Shown: positions 19,540 through 31,394 of the stretch, in pieces | How positions within the stretch are numbered: position 1 is the stretch's first letter | Layout: the number at the start of each line of letters is the position of its first letter | Origin: Monodelphis domestica | Taxonomy: Eukaryota; Chordata; Mammalia; Didelphimorphia; Didelphidae | Reading direction: 5' to 3' | DNA: 64,000 nt | Assembly (NCBI RefSeq): GCF_027887165.1 | Contig: NC_077228.1 | Span: 426,163,535 to 426,227,534 of the forward strand | Made by a program: the position numbers and the translations under genes | The notes under the pieces: generated by a model | Database searches by the model: none | Told to the model about the DNA's origin: nothing | What the model saw: the letters and a program-made list of their open reading frames with translations, nothing else

Positions 19540-19742
19540 CTCTTTCATACATCCTCTTCTCTCTACACACAGGTCCACCACATGAAGTCAGGCTCTCATA
19601 TCCTCATTTCCTAATTGACCTCCATGTTTCTTTATTATCTATCCTCCATCTAATTGCCAAAGTGATACCCCTAAAGCACATGTCTGACCAAATCACTTTC
19701 CCAAATCCAAAAACTCCAGTGTTTCCCTATTATCTCCAAAGT
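19540..19742 (+). repeat. L2 LINE, left part
   Basis: CCATCTAATTGCCAAAGTGATACCCCTAAAGCACATGTCTGACC and CCAAAAACTCCAGTGTTTCCCTATTATCTCC are plain L2 sense sequence. It continues at 20005 after a SINE insertion. Confidence 0.7.
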
Positions 19743-19744
19743 GA

Positions 19745-20003
19745 AAATATAGACTGGGAAGTTAGTAGGTGCATTGGAAAGAGTGCTGGACCTGGAGCTA
19801 CAAAGACAAGTTTTCTTGGATTCAAATCTGAACTCAAACACATACTAGCTATGTGCCCCTGCATAAGTAACTTAATCTTGTTAGTCTGAGTTTCCAGATT
19901 TGTAAAATGAGCTGAGGAAGGAAATGGGAAGTCACTCCAGTATATTTGACAAGAAAGTCTCAAATGGGATCATGAAACTGTACATAGCTCAAAAACAACT
20001 GAA
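19745..20003 (+). mobile_element. SINE A inserted in an L2
   Basis: Sense orientation: GCATTGGAAAGAGTGCTGGACCTGGAG (A-box region), GGATTCAAATCTGAACTC (B box), core with AGTTTCCAGATTTGTAAAATGAGCTG, tail CAAAAACAACTGAATAACAAAA. Confidence 0.85.
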
Positions 20004-20004
20004 T

Positions 20005-20075
20005 AACAAAAATGCAGATTCCTCTGTTAGGCATTTAAAGCCCTTTACAATATAGTTCTAAGCAACATTCTCAAA
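20005..20075 (+). repeat. L2 LINE, right part
   Basis: CTCTGTTAGGCATTTAAAGCCCTTTACAATATAG continues the L2 interrupted by the SINE A. Confidence 0.65.
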
Positions 20076-20089
20076 TTGTTGTCTTTTGC

Positions 20090-20800
20090 TATTTGTAATC
20101 AATAAATACTCAAAGGATGTGAACAGGCAGTTTTCAGAAAAATAAATTAAAATGGTGTAAATCGCTAATTACTACAGGAATATAAATTAAACAACTCTTA
20201 GATTTCATATCATTCACATCAGATTGACTAAGATGACAAAAAAAGGAAAATGACAGATGCTGGAGGAAATTGTGAAAATAGGTAAACTGCTGGTAGAGCT
20301 GCAAACTAGTCTAATCATCCTGGAAAGCAATTTGGAACTATACCCAAAAGTCTGTCACTGAACATAACTCTTGACCAAAAGACACTAGCTGTTCTAGGTC
20401 TATACCACAAAAAGAAGAAAGAAAGGGGGAAAAGATTCATATATACACTTGTACAAAAATTTCCATTGCAGCTTTTTTTTGTAGTAGCAAATGTTTGGAA
20501 AGTGAGGGGATACCCATCAGTTGGGGAATGGATGAAAAACTTATAGTTAGTGTGATTTAATAGCATTGTTCTATAAGAAATGATGAAGTTGATGTTTTCA
20601 GAAAAACCTGGAAAGACTTTAATGAACTAACACAAAGAAAAGTAGGCAGATCCAAGAGAATGATTTATATAGAAATTATAATTTTACAAATATAATCATC
20701 TTTGAAAGACTTAGTAACTGATCAACATAATGAAAAACCACAATACCAAACAACTTGTGATGAAGCATGCTATCTAAAGCTATATAAAAAACTTATTGGG
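20090..20800 (+). pseudogene. LINE-1 3' fragment (ORF2 end and 3' UTR), degenerate
   Basis: Matches the ORF2 C-terminal coding region of copies A and D at nucleotide level: GGAAAGCAATTTGGAACTAT, TACCCATCAGTTGGGGAATGGATG and CATTGTTCTATAAGAAATGATG. It has many stops and small indels. It ends just before a LINE-1 5' end, so two L1s lie head to tail. Confidence 0.75.
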
Positions 20801-21499
20801 AGGTGAGGAGGGAAGAGATAGCCAAGATGGTTGAGTAGAGGCAGCAACATAGTTGAACTTTCCCAACATTTCCCTCCAAACAACTTTAAAATAATCACAA
20901 ATCAAATTTTGGAGCTATATAGGCAATAAACAGTTAACATGAGACATTTTCTAACCTAAGACAACTTAGGAGGCTAACAAAAATGGTCTGTAATAGTAAT
21001 AGTAACACCAGTAGTGGGCCTTAGTGATGGCTGCAACTAAAGCAGTAGGCGTAGCTTTAGGAGCTCTTAGTGTAGAAAAGGTAAAAGGGTCAGACAACTA
21101 GTCAAAAAGAGATTACCAGGGACATTTTGCTAGCAATGGATACAGAACCTTCTATTATTTGACAATTCTATTGTCTACATGCGGTTATGGGTCACACTTC
21201 TAGGGCAGAGAGGAGCACTAGTATTTGCAGTTAGTCATAGTTCTAGGACCAAGAAGAGTTCCTGTATTTGAGACAATAGTGAAGCAGGTTCCCTTCTCGG
21301 CTATGGACAAAAATTCAGACCAGATTAGTGACCATACCTCTTCCTGGATAACACCAACTTGGAGGTACTAAAAACTTATAGACCCCTAGAACTAGTAAAT
21401 AGTAGCATGAAGAAAAAAATCAAAGCTTGAAACTGTGCCTCCCCAAGGTGATGAAAATTCAACTTTAACATAAAATTCAGAGACAAGAAATAGAGTGAG

Positions 21500-22740
21500 A
21501 AAATGATCAAACAACAAACAAATAACCTGATCATAAAAATCTATTATGGTGTCAGGGAGGATCAAGACACAAACTTAAAAGAAAACAACAATTTGAAAAT
21601 AGCAACAAGCAAAGTCTTAAAGAGAAAATAATGTGATTGGACAGAAACCCATTAAGAATTTCTAGAAGAAGTAAAGAAAGAAATAAGATTGGTAAAGGAG
21701 CATTTGGAAAAGAAATGAGAGTGCTATAAAACAAATTATGAAAAGAGATACAATAGCTTGGTAAAAAAAGTCTAAAAAATACAAAAGAAAATAACATCTT
21801 AATAAAAACAGAATAAGTGAAACGGTAAAAGAGGCACAAAAATTCACTGATAAAAAGAACTTTTAAAAAAGCAGAAATAGATGAGTGCGAAAAGAGACAC
21901 AAGAGCTTATTGAAGAAAATATTAGTATGGGCAAGCAGGAGGCAATGACTTCATGAGACATCAACAAACAATAAAACAAAGTAAAAAAATTTAAGAAATG
22001 AAAGAAAACATGGAATATCTCATCAGAATAACAACTAGCCTGGAAAAATAGATTGAGAAGAGATAACTTAAGATTTTGGACTACCTAAAAGCCATGATTA
22101 AAAAGGAACCTGGAGGGAGCAGCTGGGTGGCTCAGTGGATTGAGAACCAAGCCTAGAAACAAAAGGTCCTAGGTTCAAATCTGGCCTTAGACACGTCCTA
22201 GCTGTGTGACCCTGGGGAAGTCACTTAACCCTCATTGCCTAGCTCTTAGCACTCTTCTGCCTTGGAACCAATGCATCCAAGACAAAAGGTAAGGGTTAAA
22301 AAATAAAAAAGGAACCTAGATATCATTTCCCAAGAAATTATAAAGAAAAATAACCCTGATATTCTAGAACGAAAAGATATAATATAAATTGGAAGAATCT
22401 ATTGATCACCCCTTGAAAGAGATCCTAAAATCAAAACTCCCAAGAATGTTATCCAAATTCCAGAGCTCTTAGGACAAGGAGAAAATACTGCAATCAACCA
22501 TAAAGAAACTATTCAAATATCATGGAGCCATATTCACAATCACACAAGATTTAATAGCTTTTATATTAAAAGAGGTGAGAGCTTGGAAGATGGTATTCAA
22601 GAAAAGTAAGGAGCTGGGTTTAACCAAAATTCATCTACCCAGCAAACCAAGGCATAATCTTTCACCTGGCTGAGGAAGGGATGAGGCAAGAATGAGTATA
22701 TAATAAAATAGAGAACTTTCAAGCATTCCTGATGTGAAAA
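21500..22740 (+). pseudogene. LINE-1 copy B ORF1 remnant
   Basis: Charged, Lys/Glu-rich broken frames fit the ORF1p coiled-coil region. The end TTCATCTACCCAGCAAACC, AATAAAATAGAGAACTTTCAAGC aligns with the ORF1 end of copy A at 130-215. No usable frame remains. Confidence 0.6.
22115..22305 (+). mobile_element. SINE B, full length, with target duplication
   Basis: GGGAGCAGCTGGGTGGCTCAGTGGATTGAG head, GGTTCAAATCTGG B box, TGTGTGACCCTGG core and CTTCTGCCTTGGAACCAATG tail. AAAAAGGAACCTGGA before it (22100-22114) and AAAAAGGAACCTAGA after it (22306-22320) form a 15-bp target duplication with one mismatch. Confidence 0.9.
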
Positions 22741-23154
22741 GCTCAGAGCTCAATTAAAAAAAAACTAAAAAAACCTTTCACATTCAAATATAAGGCTCAA
22801 GGAAAGAATAAAAATATAAACATGAAAGAAATCACAAGAGACCTAATATGGTTAAAATATTTATATTTCTACATGGGAAAATGATGCATGCAAGTTCTAA
22901 GAACCTTAGCATTATTAGGGCAGCTAGAAGGAGTCTACATAGACAGAAGGCATAGGTGTGAGTTGATTACATTGAAAGGATCTCAAAAAAAAAAGAAGGG
23001 GTGAGAAAGGGGGATGCCAGGAATAGTAAAAATTATCTCACATAAAAGAGGCAAGCAGGAATAGCTTTCTACTGTGGAGGTGGAGATGTGAGGGGGAAGA
23101 TGTCAAGAGATGCTTGAATCTCACTTTGGAATCAATTTGATAAGAGAAGAGCAG

Positions 23155-23202
<48 letters not shown>
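23155..23202. repeat. (TATC)12 microsatellite
   Basis: Uninterrupted tetranucleotide run within the inter-ORF spacer of L1 copy B. Confidence 0.95.
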
Positions 23203-23409
23203 ATCTAGCTACACTAGGTTGAGTATAAAAATCTTATCTTATCCAATAGGGAAGTCAAAGGGGAAAGGAGATAAAAGGACAGAATGGTGGTTAATGGGAG
23301 AGTAGATTAAAGGAGGCAGTGATCAGAAGCACAACTTTTGAGTAAGGACAGAATAAAAAAGAAAGAGAAGACTAAATAAAAGAAAACCGTTTGGAGCAAA
23401 ATACACAGA

Positions 23410-23628
23410 GTGTAATTTTAATTGTAAAAATGAATGAGATTAATTCACTCGTGAAATAGAAGTAGATACAAAATGGATTAGAATTCAGAATCTGACAATA
23501 TGTTGTTTACAAGAAACTCATTTGAAATAGAAAATCACACAGATTAAACATAAGGGGTTGGAACAAAATCCAGTATGCTTCACTTTGTAAGGATAATTTT
23601 ATAGTTGTGACTTACACTATATTTAATT
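23410..23628 (+). pseudogene. LINE-1 copy B ORF2 endonuclease remnant, left
   Basis: GTAAAAATGAATGAGATTAATTCACTCGTGAAATAG and ACAATATGTTGTTTACAAGAAACTCATTTG align with the copy A endonuclease start (6680-6785). Stops are frequent. Confidence 0.7.
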
Positions 23629-23630
23629 AA

Positions 23631-24241
23631 TGATCAACATGGGATATCCCAAATAATAAAATACCCAAGTCAGCTGGAAATTGTGGTGATTTTAATTAAT
23701 ATAGAGGAAAGAATTTAAGAGAGAAAGAGAAGAAAAGAGTTAATTAAAACTGCTCCAGCTCAGACTGAGCCAGGCAGGCATTAAAGGCTTTGGCCAAGGG
23801 GGCCTCCCCTGAGTGCCAAGGGAAAAGGAAGTCATTCTTATCACTCACCAGGAGACCTTCTCAAGGAAGCTGTCTGAGGGAGCTCCTCCAGGCAAGTTCC
23901 AGGATGGAACTGGCGCCCAGGCCTGCTCACAGGAAGTCACCACCAAGATCCACCTCTTGGGGGAAAGAGAGCAAAGAGAGGAAGTGACACACCCTTTATA
24001 GATGATTTTACATCACTTTCTTGCATCTTATCTGTACCAATGGTAGCTTAGCTTGACTTAGGACAGCCCAGGGGTCTGTCAGCTATTTCTGCACATGTCT
24101 ATCAAAGGCCATCCTCCTAGATACTTAATCCTTAAGTATGGGTGCAGACATTCCTGACCTTGTTAGACTAAGTAGGGTGGAGCAGTGTAAAGTTCATAAA
24201 ACATTCCTGATTCTGTTAGACCAAATATCTCCATTGTTACA
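23631..24241 (-). mobile_element. Solo LTR, minus strand, inside LINE-1 copy B
   Basis: Plus-strand ends TGATCAAC...TTGTTACA. L1 endonuclease sequence continues on both sides (AGGAAATC.. replaced; GTGGTAGCAATTATGATCTCAGAC after it). It shares the CCCAAGTCAGCTGG/TTTAATTAATA 3' end with the LTR at 12427. Minus-strand TATAAA at plus 23995-24000. The short frames at 23790-24001 are internal to the LTR and not genes. Boundaries are tentative because a clear target duplication was not found. Confidence 0.65.
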
Positions 24242-25975
24242 ATCAGGAAGTAGCTAAATCAAATCTTCACAACTTGAGATTAAAAAAAGGGAGTGGTAGC
24301 AATTATGATCTCAGACAAAACTCCAAAAAATAGATGAAATTAAGAGATAATCAAAGAAACTATATTTTCTAAAAGATATCATAGAAAATAAAATAATATC
24401 AGTATTATAAAATAGTATGTGCACCAAATAGTATGCATCCAAATTCTTAATGGAAAGTTAATTGTTTCAAGAGGAAATAGATAATAAAGCTATATTAGTG
24501 GAGAATCAAGTTTCTCTTCTCCAAACTAGATAAATATAACTATGAAATCAATAAGAAGTTAAGAAGATGAATAGAATTTTAGAAAAAATTAGATATAATA
24601 GACCTTTGGAGAAAATTAAATGAGAAGGGAAAGACTGAGCCAGATGGATTCATAAGTAAATTCTACCAAATATTTAAAGAACATTTTATTCCATTGCTAT
24701 GTGAACTATTTAGAAAAATAAGCAAAGAAGGATTCATACAAAATTTCTTTTTTTTAATACAAATGTGATGCTGATACCTAAATTAGGAAGAATAAAAAGA
24801 AAGATAATTATAGGCCAATTTCACTAATAAATATTGATGCAAAAAATGAAATAAAATACTTGTAAGTATATTTCAGTCATATATCAGAAGGATTACACAT
24901 TATGATCAAATGGAATTTACATGAAGCATGCAGGGCTGACTCAATGTTAGGAAAACTATTAGCATAATTGACCATATCAATAGCAAAAACAACAAAAGTC
25001 ATGTGATTATCTGAATAGATTCAGAAAAGACTTGACAAAACACATATGTATTCTTATTAAAAATGCTAAAGAGCACAGGAGTTTTTCTCAAAATAATTAG
25101 TGCTATCTGTGAAAAAACCAAAAACAAGCATTATTTGTAATTGGAGAAAAAACTAGAAGCCTTCCTAATAAGGTAAGGGGTTCAATAAGGTAGACCATTA
25201 ACACTACTATTATTTAATATTGTAATAGAAATACTAAGTAAAGTATCTTCCACACTGTGATTATATTAAAAATGTTTTAAATCACTATTGATTAGAGATG
25301 CAAATTAAACCAACTCTGGCTACCACCTCATACCTATTATATTGGCCAAGATGGCAAAATAGGAAAAGAACAATAATGCAGAGGATGTAGAAAAATAAGA
25401 GGGAAAAAAACTACTACACTGTTAGTGAAGTTGTCTAATCATATTGAAGAACAACTCTTGTCTTCTCAATGCTTGGGGAAGAAGGGGTGGAAAAGAATAT
25501 AAAGTGGAAAATGAAATAAAATTGAATTTATACCCCACACGGCTATAAAAGTGTGGCTAAATTTTGATCCAGCAATACCATGTCTAGGTCTGTATCCCAG
25601 TGAGATCAAAGAAGGGAAAGGACACATATATGCAAAAGCATTTAAAGCAGCTTTTTTCATGGTGACAAAGAATTGGAAAATAAGGGAATGTCTATCAATT
25701 GTAAATGGCTAAACAAATTGTGATATATGATTGTGATGAAATACTAGTGTGCCACAACAAATGCTAAGGGTTATGCTCTCAGAAAAACCTGGGGAGATCC
25801 AAAAGAACTAATAGACAGGGAAGTAAAATGAATCAGGACATAATTGTACATAATAAAGGAAATATTGTAATGATGATCAACTGTGAATGACTTAGCTACT
25901 CTCATCAATATGATAATCCAAGATAATTTCAAAAGACCCATGATGATTAATGCTGTCTTATTACAGAGAGAGATA
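24242..25975 (+). pseudogene. LINE-1 copy B ORF2 remnant, right
   Basis: Endonuclease (GCAATTATGATCTCAGACAAA), RT (AGGCCAATTTCACTAATAAATATTGATGC; CATGCAGGGCTGACTCAATGTTAGG) and C-terminal (GATCCAGCAATACCATGTCTAGGTCTGTATCC) segments can be followed in order, all broken. A large part between the RT fingers and the C-terminus is missing. Confidence 0.75.
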
Positions 25976-26195
25976 AACTTAGAATGTAAATTTAAAGATT
26001 AAATTTTTTTCACTGTTTTTCTTGCTTTTTTGCAACATGGCTAAGATAGAAATGTTTTGCATGACTTTAAACATATAATTATCATATTGCTTGCCTTTTT
26101 GGTGGGAAGGAGAAGACCTGTAGGGAGAGAGAGAATTTGGGACACAAATTTAAAAATGGAACATTAAAAATAAATAATAAATTGAAAATAAAATA
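25976..26195 (+). other. LINE-1 copy B 3' UTR
   Basis: TTTTTCTTGCTTTTTTGCAACATGGCTAAGATAG ... AATTTGGGACACAAATTTAAAAATG ... AAATAAA: a second 3' UTR type, different from copies A and D. Confidence 0.65.
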
Positions 26196-26214
26196 AAGCT
26201 GTCCCAGGTGGACA

Positions 26215-26465
26215 TAAGAAGCTTTAGGGGAGAGTAGTAGATGGAAGAAGAGCTCATAATCTCAGAATGCAGATTGAAATATATTTTCTTTACTTTCTTT
26301 TTCTTGTTGTTTTTTTTAATATGGATAATGCAGAAATTTGTTTTGCATGACTAAATATTTGTAATGTGTTTTAATATTCTTTCTTTCTCAATGGATGAAG
26401 AATGAGTGGCGGAAAAGTATCTGAAACTGAAACTGAAATAAATTCAGATTTAGAGAGAAAAGAAT
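26215..26465 (+). repeat. Second LINE-1 3' UTR fragment
   Basis: Again TTTTTCTTGTTGTTTTTTTTAATATGGATAATGCAGAAATTTGTTTTGCATGACT, related to 26020-26080. A separate 3' truncated insertion next to copy B. Confidence 0.6.
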
Positions 26466-26984
26466 CTTTGCCTTTTTTTGACATTTTCTTTTTTTGTTAT
26501 TAAACTGATTATCATAAAAATATACAAGGAGCAACCACAAAAGAAATAACTCTACATGAAACTATAAATTTCTCCTATGTATATTTTAAAGAGTATATTA
26601 AATTTGACAAGATGATAAAATTTCCCTCTTGTTTCTCGGCTCCCTTCTGAATTTATTTTCTTTTGCATATTTAAGTTTATTGCTCCTTTTTCACTTTTTC
26701 TTAATCTCTTTTGCTTCCCACTAATTTCCTGACCCCTATTCACATAGAACCCTTGTAGTAAATAAAAAACATCAAGAAAAACATATCAATACATTATGCA
26801 TATCCAAATATGTACACCTCATTTTGTACGTCAAATTCATTAAATTTGCCATCTTTATTGAGAGATACTGCCCATGATTCCAAGACCATTATACATTACT
26901 CCTTTTATGTATTTTACGTTACAAACAAATTGATCTACTTGCTTCTTCTTCATGAGTAAAATTTCATCCATTCTTCATGTCTTA
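26466..26984. other. AT-rich stretch without recognised feature
   Basis: No gene or known repeat seen. Confidence 0.35.
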
Positions 26985-27236
26985 GTCCAAATTATTTCCC
27001 CTGTGCCTGGAATATTCTCCTCCCTTTTCAACTAGCAAATGGAATTTCTGATGTCCTCCAAAACTCAGCTCAGGTCTTTTCTAATCTCCCAGCTGTTGAC
27101 CCTAGATATAACTTAGTATGGATTCTGTGTTTATTTATGTGTATGCATGTCTGTCTCTCTACCTTTCCTGCCTCTTCCCCTTCAAAAGCATGTTCACTGA
27201 GTACAAGAACTATTTTTTATTGACTGTTCCAACAAC
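26985..27236 (+). repeat. L2 LINE 3' part, left
   Basis: CCCCTGTGCCTGGAATATTCTCCTCCCTTTTC, AAAACTCAGCTCAGGTCTTTTC and the GTGTATGCATGT region match sense L2. The tail resumes at 27512. Confidence 0.75.
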
Positions 27237-27239
27237 TAT

Positions 27240-27508
27240 GAAGATAGGTGAAGCTGGTGCTATGTAATGCTTAGAGCTTGCTCAGGCATCAAAGATGCTA
27301 AGGTCATCTGTTGCATCCTGGGCCATTGTCAGTCATTTTGACTTGTGTCCAGCCACTGGATTTGAAAGACTGAAAAAAAAGATTAAGTGAAAAAAAAAAG
27401 ATTAAGGCAGTTGATGTTGACCAATTCTACCTCATTCAAATCTATTTCATGCTTAAGTCAAGACATCATCCTTGTGATGTCATTGGTCCTCTTGAACATT
27501 AAGCAACA
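27240..27508 (+). mobile_element. RTE-type SINE inserted in an L2
   Basis: GATGCTAAGGTCATCTGTTGCATCCTGGGCCATTGTCAGTC, CCACTGGATTTGAAAGACT and the tail AAGACATCATCCTTGTGATGTCATTGGTCCTCTTGAAC match the copy at 57415-57640. The GTCATTGGTCCTCTT...GAA end resembles the 3' end of RTE LINEs, so RTE mobilisation is inferred. Confidence 0.7.
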
Positions 27509-27511
27509 ATC

Positions 27512-27577
27512 CCCATGCCTAATATAATATCTGACTCTAAAAGGCATCTAATAAATATTTGCTGATTGCTTGATTAA
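27512..27577 (+). repeat. L2 LINE tail, right
   Basis: AAAAGGCATCTAATAAATATTTGCTGATTGCTTG is the L2 3' terminus. Confidence 0.65.
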
Positions 27578-29100
27578 TTTATATACAACCATGGATATAG
27601 TTCTGGCAAGTCAGAAATATGAAAAAATCATCAGGGCCCTAACCAGCTCACTTGACCCAAGTGTTCAGGGGACTAAGTGAATGAGTGCCATGAAAGTAAT
27701 TACCCCAGAACTTTTTTCCATCCCTGAAAAGGCCACTTCATTTGATACTATGCCTCCTCAATAGTCTTAGCCCTTCAACACATCCCACTGAGACTAAAAC
27801 TGTAGTTGATTGCATTGATTCCTTAAATGCCCTGAAAATGGAGCCAAATCCTTGGTACCTCCAATCAATTCAGTGTCCCAGCCTTCTTGGTGTCCAGCAA
27901 AAGAGCTGAATAACATTTCACAGAGAATGAATGAGTCTAGACCAAAGCAGGTGCCGTGGTTTTCCCCTTAAAGTAATAACCATGCACCGATTTATCTAAT
28001 GAGGGAGTCCAGGATAACAGCTAGGGGAGGTCACTTCTAATTACCTTTGGTCTTGCTCTGCTTTCTATTGAGACAAATGCTCTGGTGCTTAAAAAGCCTT
28101 GTCGGCTGCTTATTTAATTGCTTCAGAATTGATCTCCTGGAGAAAAAAGGAAAACAGACGAGAACCCAAGATGTAAATGTAAGACTTGACAGACTGAGGC
28201 GTGTTGCTCTAGTCTATCAATAGAACTGTCAACCCACAGTCTTTTAGGCAGCTATTATGGATCAATGTTATATGAGAAGAATATATTTGACAGTTAAGAA
28301 AGAAAATGTAACTATTCAGGCACCCTCTGCCCATAAAACAAAATATGGTATTTTTATATTCTTATATCCCATGATAATAGGCATAACTTTTCTACATGGC
28401 CAAGTAATTGGAGACTAGAATAACACAGACTGATGTGTTGCTTACATTTGCCCATGACATTTCAAGGCTTTCTGCTATGCTCCATAGTTCCTCACATTTT
28501 CTGTAGTGGGAAATTAATGAAGTGCCTTTCCTCAGGGACTGTCTGTACATGCTCTCTGCCTAATGACTTTGTGTGCCACTAAGTATAGAAGATATAGTTC
28601 TCTCTGTTTCTCACAGTTAGGACCTCACCTTGGCTTTTGAAATAGGGGAGAAAAAGGAGGAAGATCTATCTCAAAAAGGGAACACTAAAGTTGGAAGCTA
28701 AAGACTGGAGAAAAATGTGGAAAACATGAATAAAATGTCATGGAATTAGAATACCTATTTAGCCTCTTCTCAACTACTCCCCAGAACCAGAACCACAGAG
28801 GAACTATTGCTACAATGACTTCAGGCCAAAAATTACCAGGTAACAATAGTACGATCCTGAGTTGTAATTCCTGCCCTGCAAAGGCAAAACTCTGCAAAGT
28901 TGGCAGCAGCTAAGTTTCAGGATGTTTTCCTTTCCTTTGAGTAGCTTAGAAACCTAGGGGTATCCCAAGCACTCTTTCTCCTCAGGGATCAGTTCACAGG
29001 TAAGCCCTTGTGTATACTTCCATGTACCCCACCACTATCACTTGTTCCAAGTATAAAAATTGATCATTAGCTCTTTGAAATACCTTTTAATATACTCGAT
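27578..29100. other. About 1.5 kb without a recognised gene or repeat
   Basis: Somewhat less AT-rich and free of obvious SINEs. The short minus-strand frame 28685-28897 has no motif. Conservation cannot be judged from one sequence. Confidence 0.4.
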
Positions 29101-29104
29101 ATAT

Positions 29105-29592
29105 TGGAATTTATTGAGGAATTTATTGAGGTTAAGGAACAATGAACTGCTTGATACCCATATGAATTGGAAAGAGCTCCACAAACTGATGCAGAGCAAA
29201 ATGAGCAGAACCAAGAGAACATTGTACACAGAGACTGATACATCATGGGACAATCATATGTAACTGACTGCTACTAATGGGAATGAAATGCTTCAGGACA
29301 ACCCCTAGGGACTTATGAGAAAAAATGCTATCCACATTGAGAGAAAGAACTGTGAGAGTAGAAACATAGAAAGAAAACATGATTTGTTGTTTGTTTATAT
29401 GGGCATAGAATTTGGGGTTTTCATTTTTAAAAGATTATTATGAAAATGAATAATATAGAAATAGGTTTTGAGTGATAATACATGTATAACTCAGGGGACT
29501 TGCTTGTTGTCTCTAGAAGGGGAGAAAGAAAAGAGGAGGGAAAGAATATAAATCATTTAACCATGGAAAAATACTTAAAAATAAAAATATAC
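29105..29592 (+). repeat. LINE-1 3' fragment
   Basis: ORF2 end (GAGCTCCACAAACTGATGCAGAGC, ACATTGTACACAGAGACTGATAC) and 3' UTR (CTATCCACATTGAGAGAAAGAACTGTGAGAG; ATAATATAGAAATAGGTTTTGAG; CATTTAACCATGGAAAAATA). Confidence 0.85.
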
Positions 29593-29998
29593 TTGATATT
29601 ATGGTCAAAGTGTACTGTTTACTGCTTACTAAACAATTCCCATGCCTTCTGACTTTTGCCATTTACCTAAACTTTGTATGGCTTTCTCTTTATCTCTACC
29701 AGCTGAATTGCTACTTACCTTTCAGTGCTCAGTTTAAACATCATGTCTTTTAAGGACACATGTAAAACCCAGTGGAATTATGCATATAGATTGAAGGAGA
29801 GAGAGAGACTGGAGGCAAGTACCATAATCTGAGAGGGTAGTGATGTGGATGCATACAGATTGGTATCAGTGGAAATAGAAAGAAATTAATGGATTCAAAA
29901 ACTATAATGGAGGTCAAGTCAACAAGACTTGATAACTTAATGAATATGAGAGGCGATGGACAGGGGAAAGTCAAAGACATGAAGATTTTGAATATTAA
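29593..29998. other. Mostly unclassified; possible ancient LINE relic
   Basis: 29850-29998 (GGAGGTCAAGTCAACAAGACTTGATAACTTAATG) weakly resembles an old mammal-wide LINE-type repeat also seen at 47046 and 47790. The remainder is unassigned. Confidence 0.35.
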
Positions 29999-29999
29999 T

Positions 30000-30170
30000 A
30001 AGTAACACCAAATACTTTGGAGTCAGAGACCATATCTTTGAATATTGTTTTTTCTGCCATTTAATACAAGTACTAACTTCCCTAGGTCTCAGTTTTGTCA
30101 CATGTAAAAGGAGAGTGTTAAGTTAGATGGCTTCTAAAATCTCTTCTATCAATGAATCTGTACTTCTAAG
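30000..30170 (+). repeat. MIR-type relic
   Basis: CCTAGGTCTCAGTTTTGTCACATGTAAAAGGAGAGTGTTAAGTTAGATGGCTTCTAAAATCTC is the sense core and 3' part. Confidence 0.65.
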
Positions 30171-30354
30171 AATAAATAATATTCATGGAAAGCAAAACTC
30201 TGAGTGAATATTTTGAATTTAAGGTGCCAGTAGTTCATTCACCTTAAAACATTATATAAACAGTTGAAGATGGTGAGTAGACAGCATGAAAGTGATATCA
30301 GAGATGGTGAGAGAAATTTGGAAGTCATGTGTGTTTAGTTGAAGCCCCTGCAGC

Positions 30355-30535
30355 CAGGTGGTGTGTTACAGTAAAAGAGGGAAGATGAACCAGGTTTTAG
30401 ATCCCATCATTGATATCTGTGATCTATCTGAGCTTGAGCAAGTCACTTGGGGCCTTATTTTCCACTATAAGAAAGTGAGGAGTTTGAACTAGCTGGTCTC
30501 TAAGGTGCCTCTTAGCGCTTAATCTATGATAATAA
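30355..30535 (+). repeat. MIR-type relic
   Basis: TGAGCTTGAGCAAGTCACTTGGGGCCTTATTTTCC, AAGTGAGGAGTTTGAACTAGCTGGTCTCTAAGG and a final AATCTATGATA. Confidence 0.7.
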
Positions 30536-30564
30536 TGATAGATGAGTTTTCACATTGTAAGTAC

Positions 30565-30735
30565 TAATGTTTGTTGAATGAATTGATTACCAAGGGAGAG
30601 AGTATAGACAGAATAGGAGCCAAGGAGAAAACCTTGGGGAGCATCTGCTTTATGGAGTGAGGAAGAAGAGCCAGTGAAAGAGAGGGAATGAATCCAAACA
30701 AAATCCTCCCTCACAGAGACTGAGCTGTGTAAAGA
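30565..30735 (+). repeat. Ancient LINE-type repeat relic
   Basis: GAGAGAGTATAGACAGAATAGGAGCCAAGGAGAAAACCTTGGGGAGCATCTGC resembles an old mammal-wide repeat whose other parts occur at 47046-47440. Family name uncertain (L2/CR1 group suspected). Confidence 0.4.
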
Positions 30736-30905
30736 CATACATACATATGCCTATTAACACTCTCACACCTTGCTCTAAAGAGCTGGAGAAAATATTTTCC
30801 TATTCTCATAGTATTTCAGATGCTTTCCTTCACCTCTAGAAAGGGTCAGAAGTGTCATGTGATTCCTTTTAAATATACATATTCAAAATCAAGTAATAAC
30901 CTCAG

Positions 30906-31014
30906 CATAGGACATTTCCTAGGGAATAATGGCTGTGTAGTTAATGACCTGGAGCACAGCTTGGCCCATTAACTCCTCCCAGCTGGTTATCAATCCCCCA
31001 GGAAATGCCCTATG
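30906..31014. mobile_element. Imperfect palindrome, MITE-like
   Basis: CATAGGACATTTCCTAGGGA...GTTAAT (30906-30945) pairs with ATTAACTCC...CCCAGGAAATGCCCTATG (30968-31014), leaving a loop of about 22 bp. Non-coding hairpin typical of a miniature inverted-repeat element. Confidence 0.6.
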
Positions 31015-31194
31015 TCTCAATCATTATTGGCTAATTATTCTTTCTTTACTTGATGCTGCTGTCTTTTTGTGACATCACACCTCCAACAGCTGTGTTTGAT
31101 CGACCACTAACCAAATGGCTGTTTTCCACATTCAAAACCTACTAAAGGGAGAAGGACAATAAGGTTGTTGAATGATAAGCTCATTTCAATTTAG

Positions 31195-31345
31195 AGAGAC
31201 AGAGAATTTGGAGTTCAAAGGGCCCTAGAGATTGTTTACTCCAATTTTAATTTACAGAATTTGGAGCTAGAAAGGTCTTTAGAAATAATTTCAAACTCAT
31301 CCTTTTATAATAAGGAAACATAAATCACTTGTCTATAACAGAATT
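31195..31345 (-). repeat. MIR-type relic with duplicated edge
   Basis: AATTTGGAGTTCAAAGGGCCCTAGAGATTG and, 55 bp later, AATTTGGAGCTAGAAAGGTCTTTAGAAATA are two copies of the same MIR-like edge. It then continues TTATAATAAGGAAACA. Confidence 0.5.
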
Positions 31346-31394
31346 AAGTTCCTTAAAACAGAAATTTGGGGTGGGGGGTTGTTTTTGTTTTCAT

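Larger units (their letters stand above)
20805..26195 (+). mobile_element. LINE-1 copy B, near full length, old and interrupted
   Basis: Starts with 5' UTR-like GCCAAGATGGTTGAGTAGAGG near 20821, then ORF1 remnants about 21500-22740, a long spacer, ORF2 remnants from about 23410, and 3' UTR to about 26195. It is interrupted by SINE B at 22115-22305, a (TATC)n at 23155-23202 and a solo LTR at 23631-24241. The whole RT core between about 24640 and 25240 is decayed. Confidence 0.75.

Noticed and set aside
21552..21902. 116-codon hydrophobic minus-strand frame
   Set aside because: Antisense of the decayed LINE-1 copy B ORF1.
23790..24001. Two overlapping small frames in a GC-richer segment
   Set aside because: They lie inside a solo LTR, whose regulatory part is GC-richer than its surroundings.
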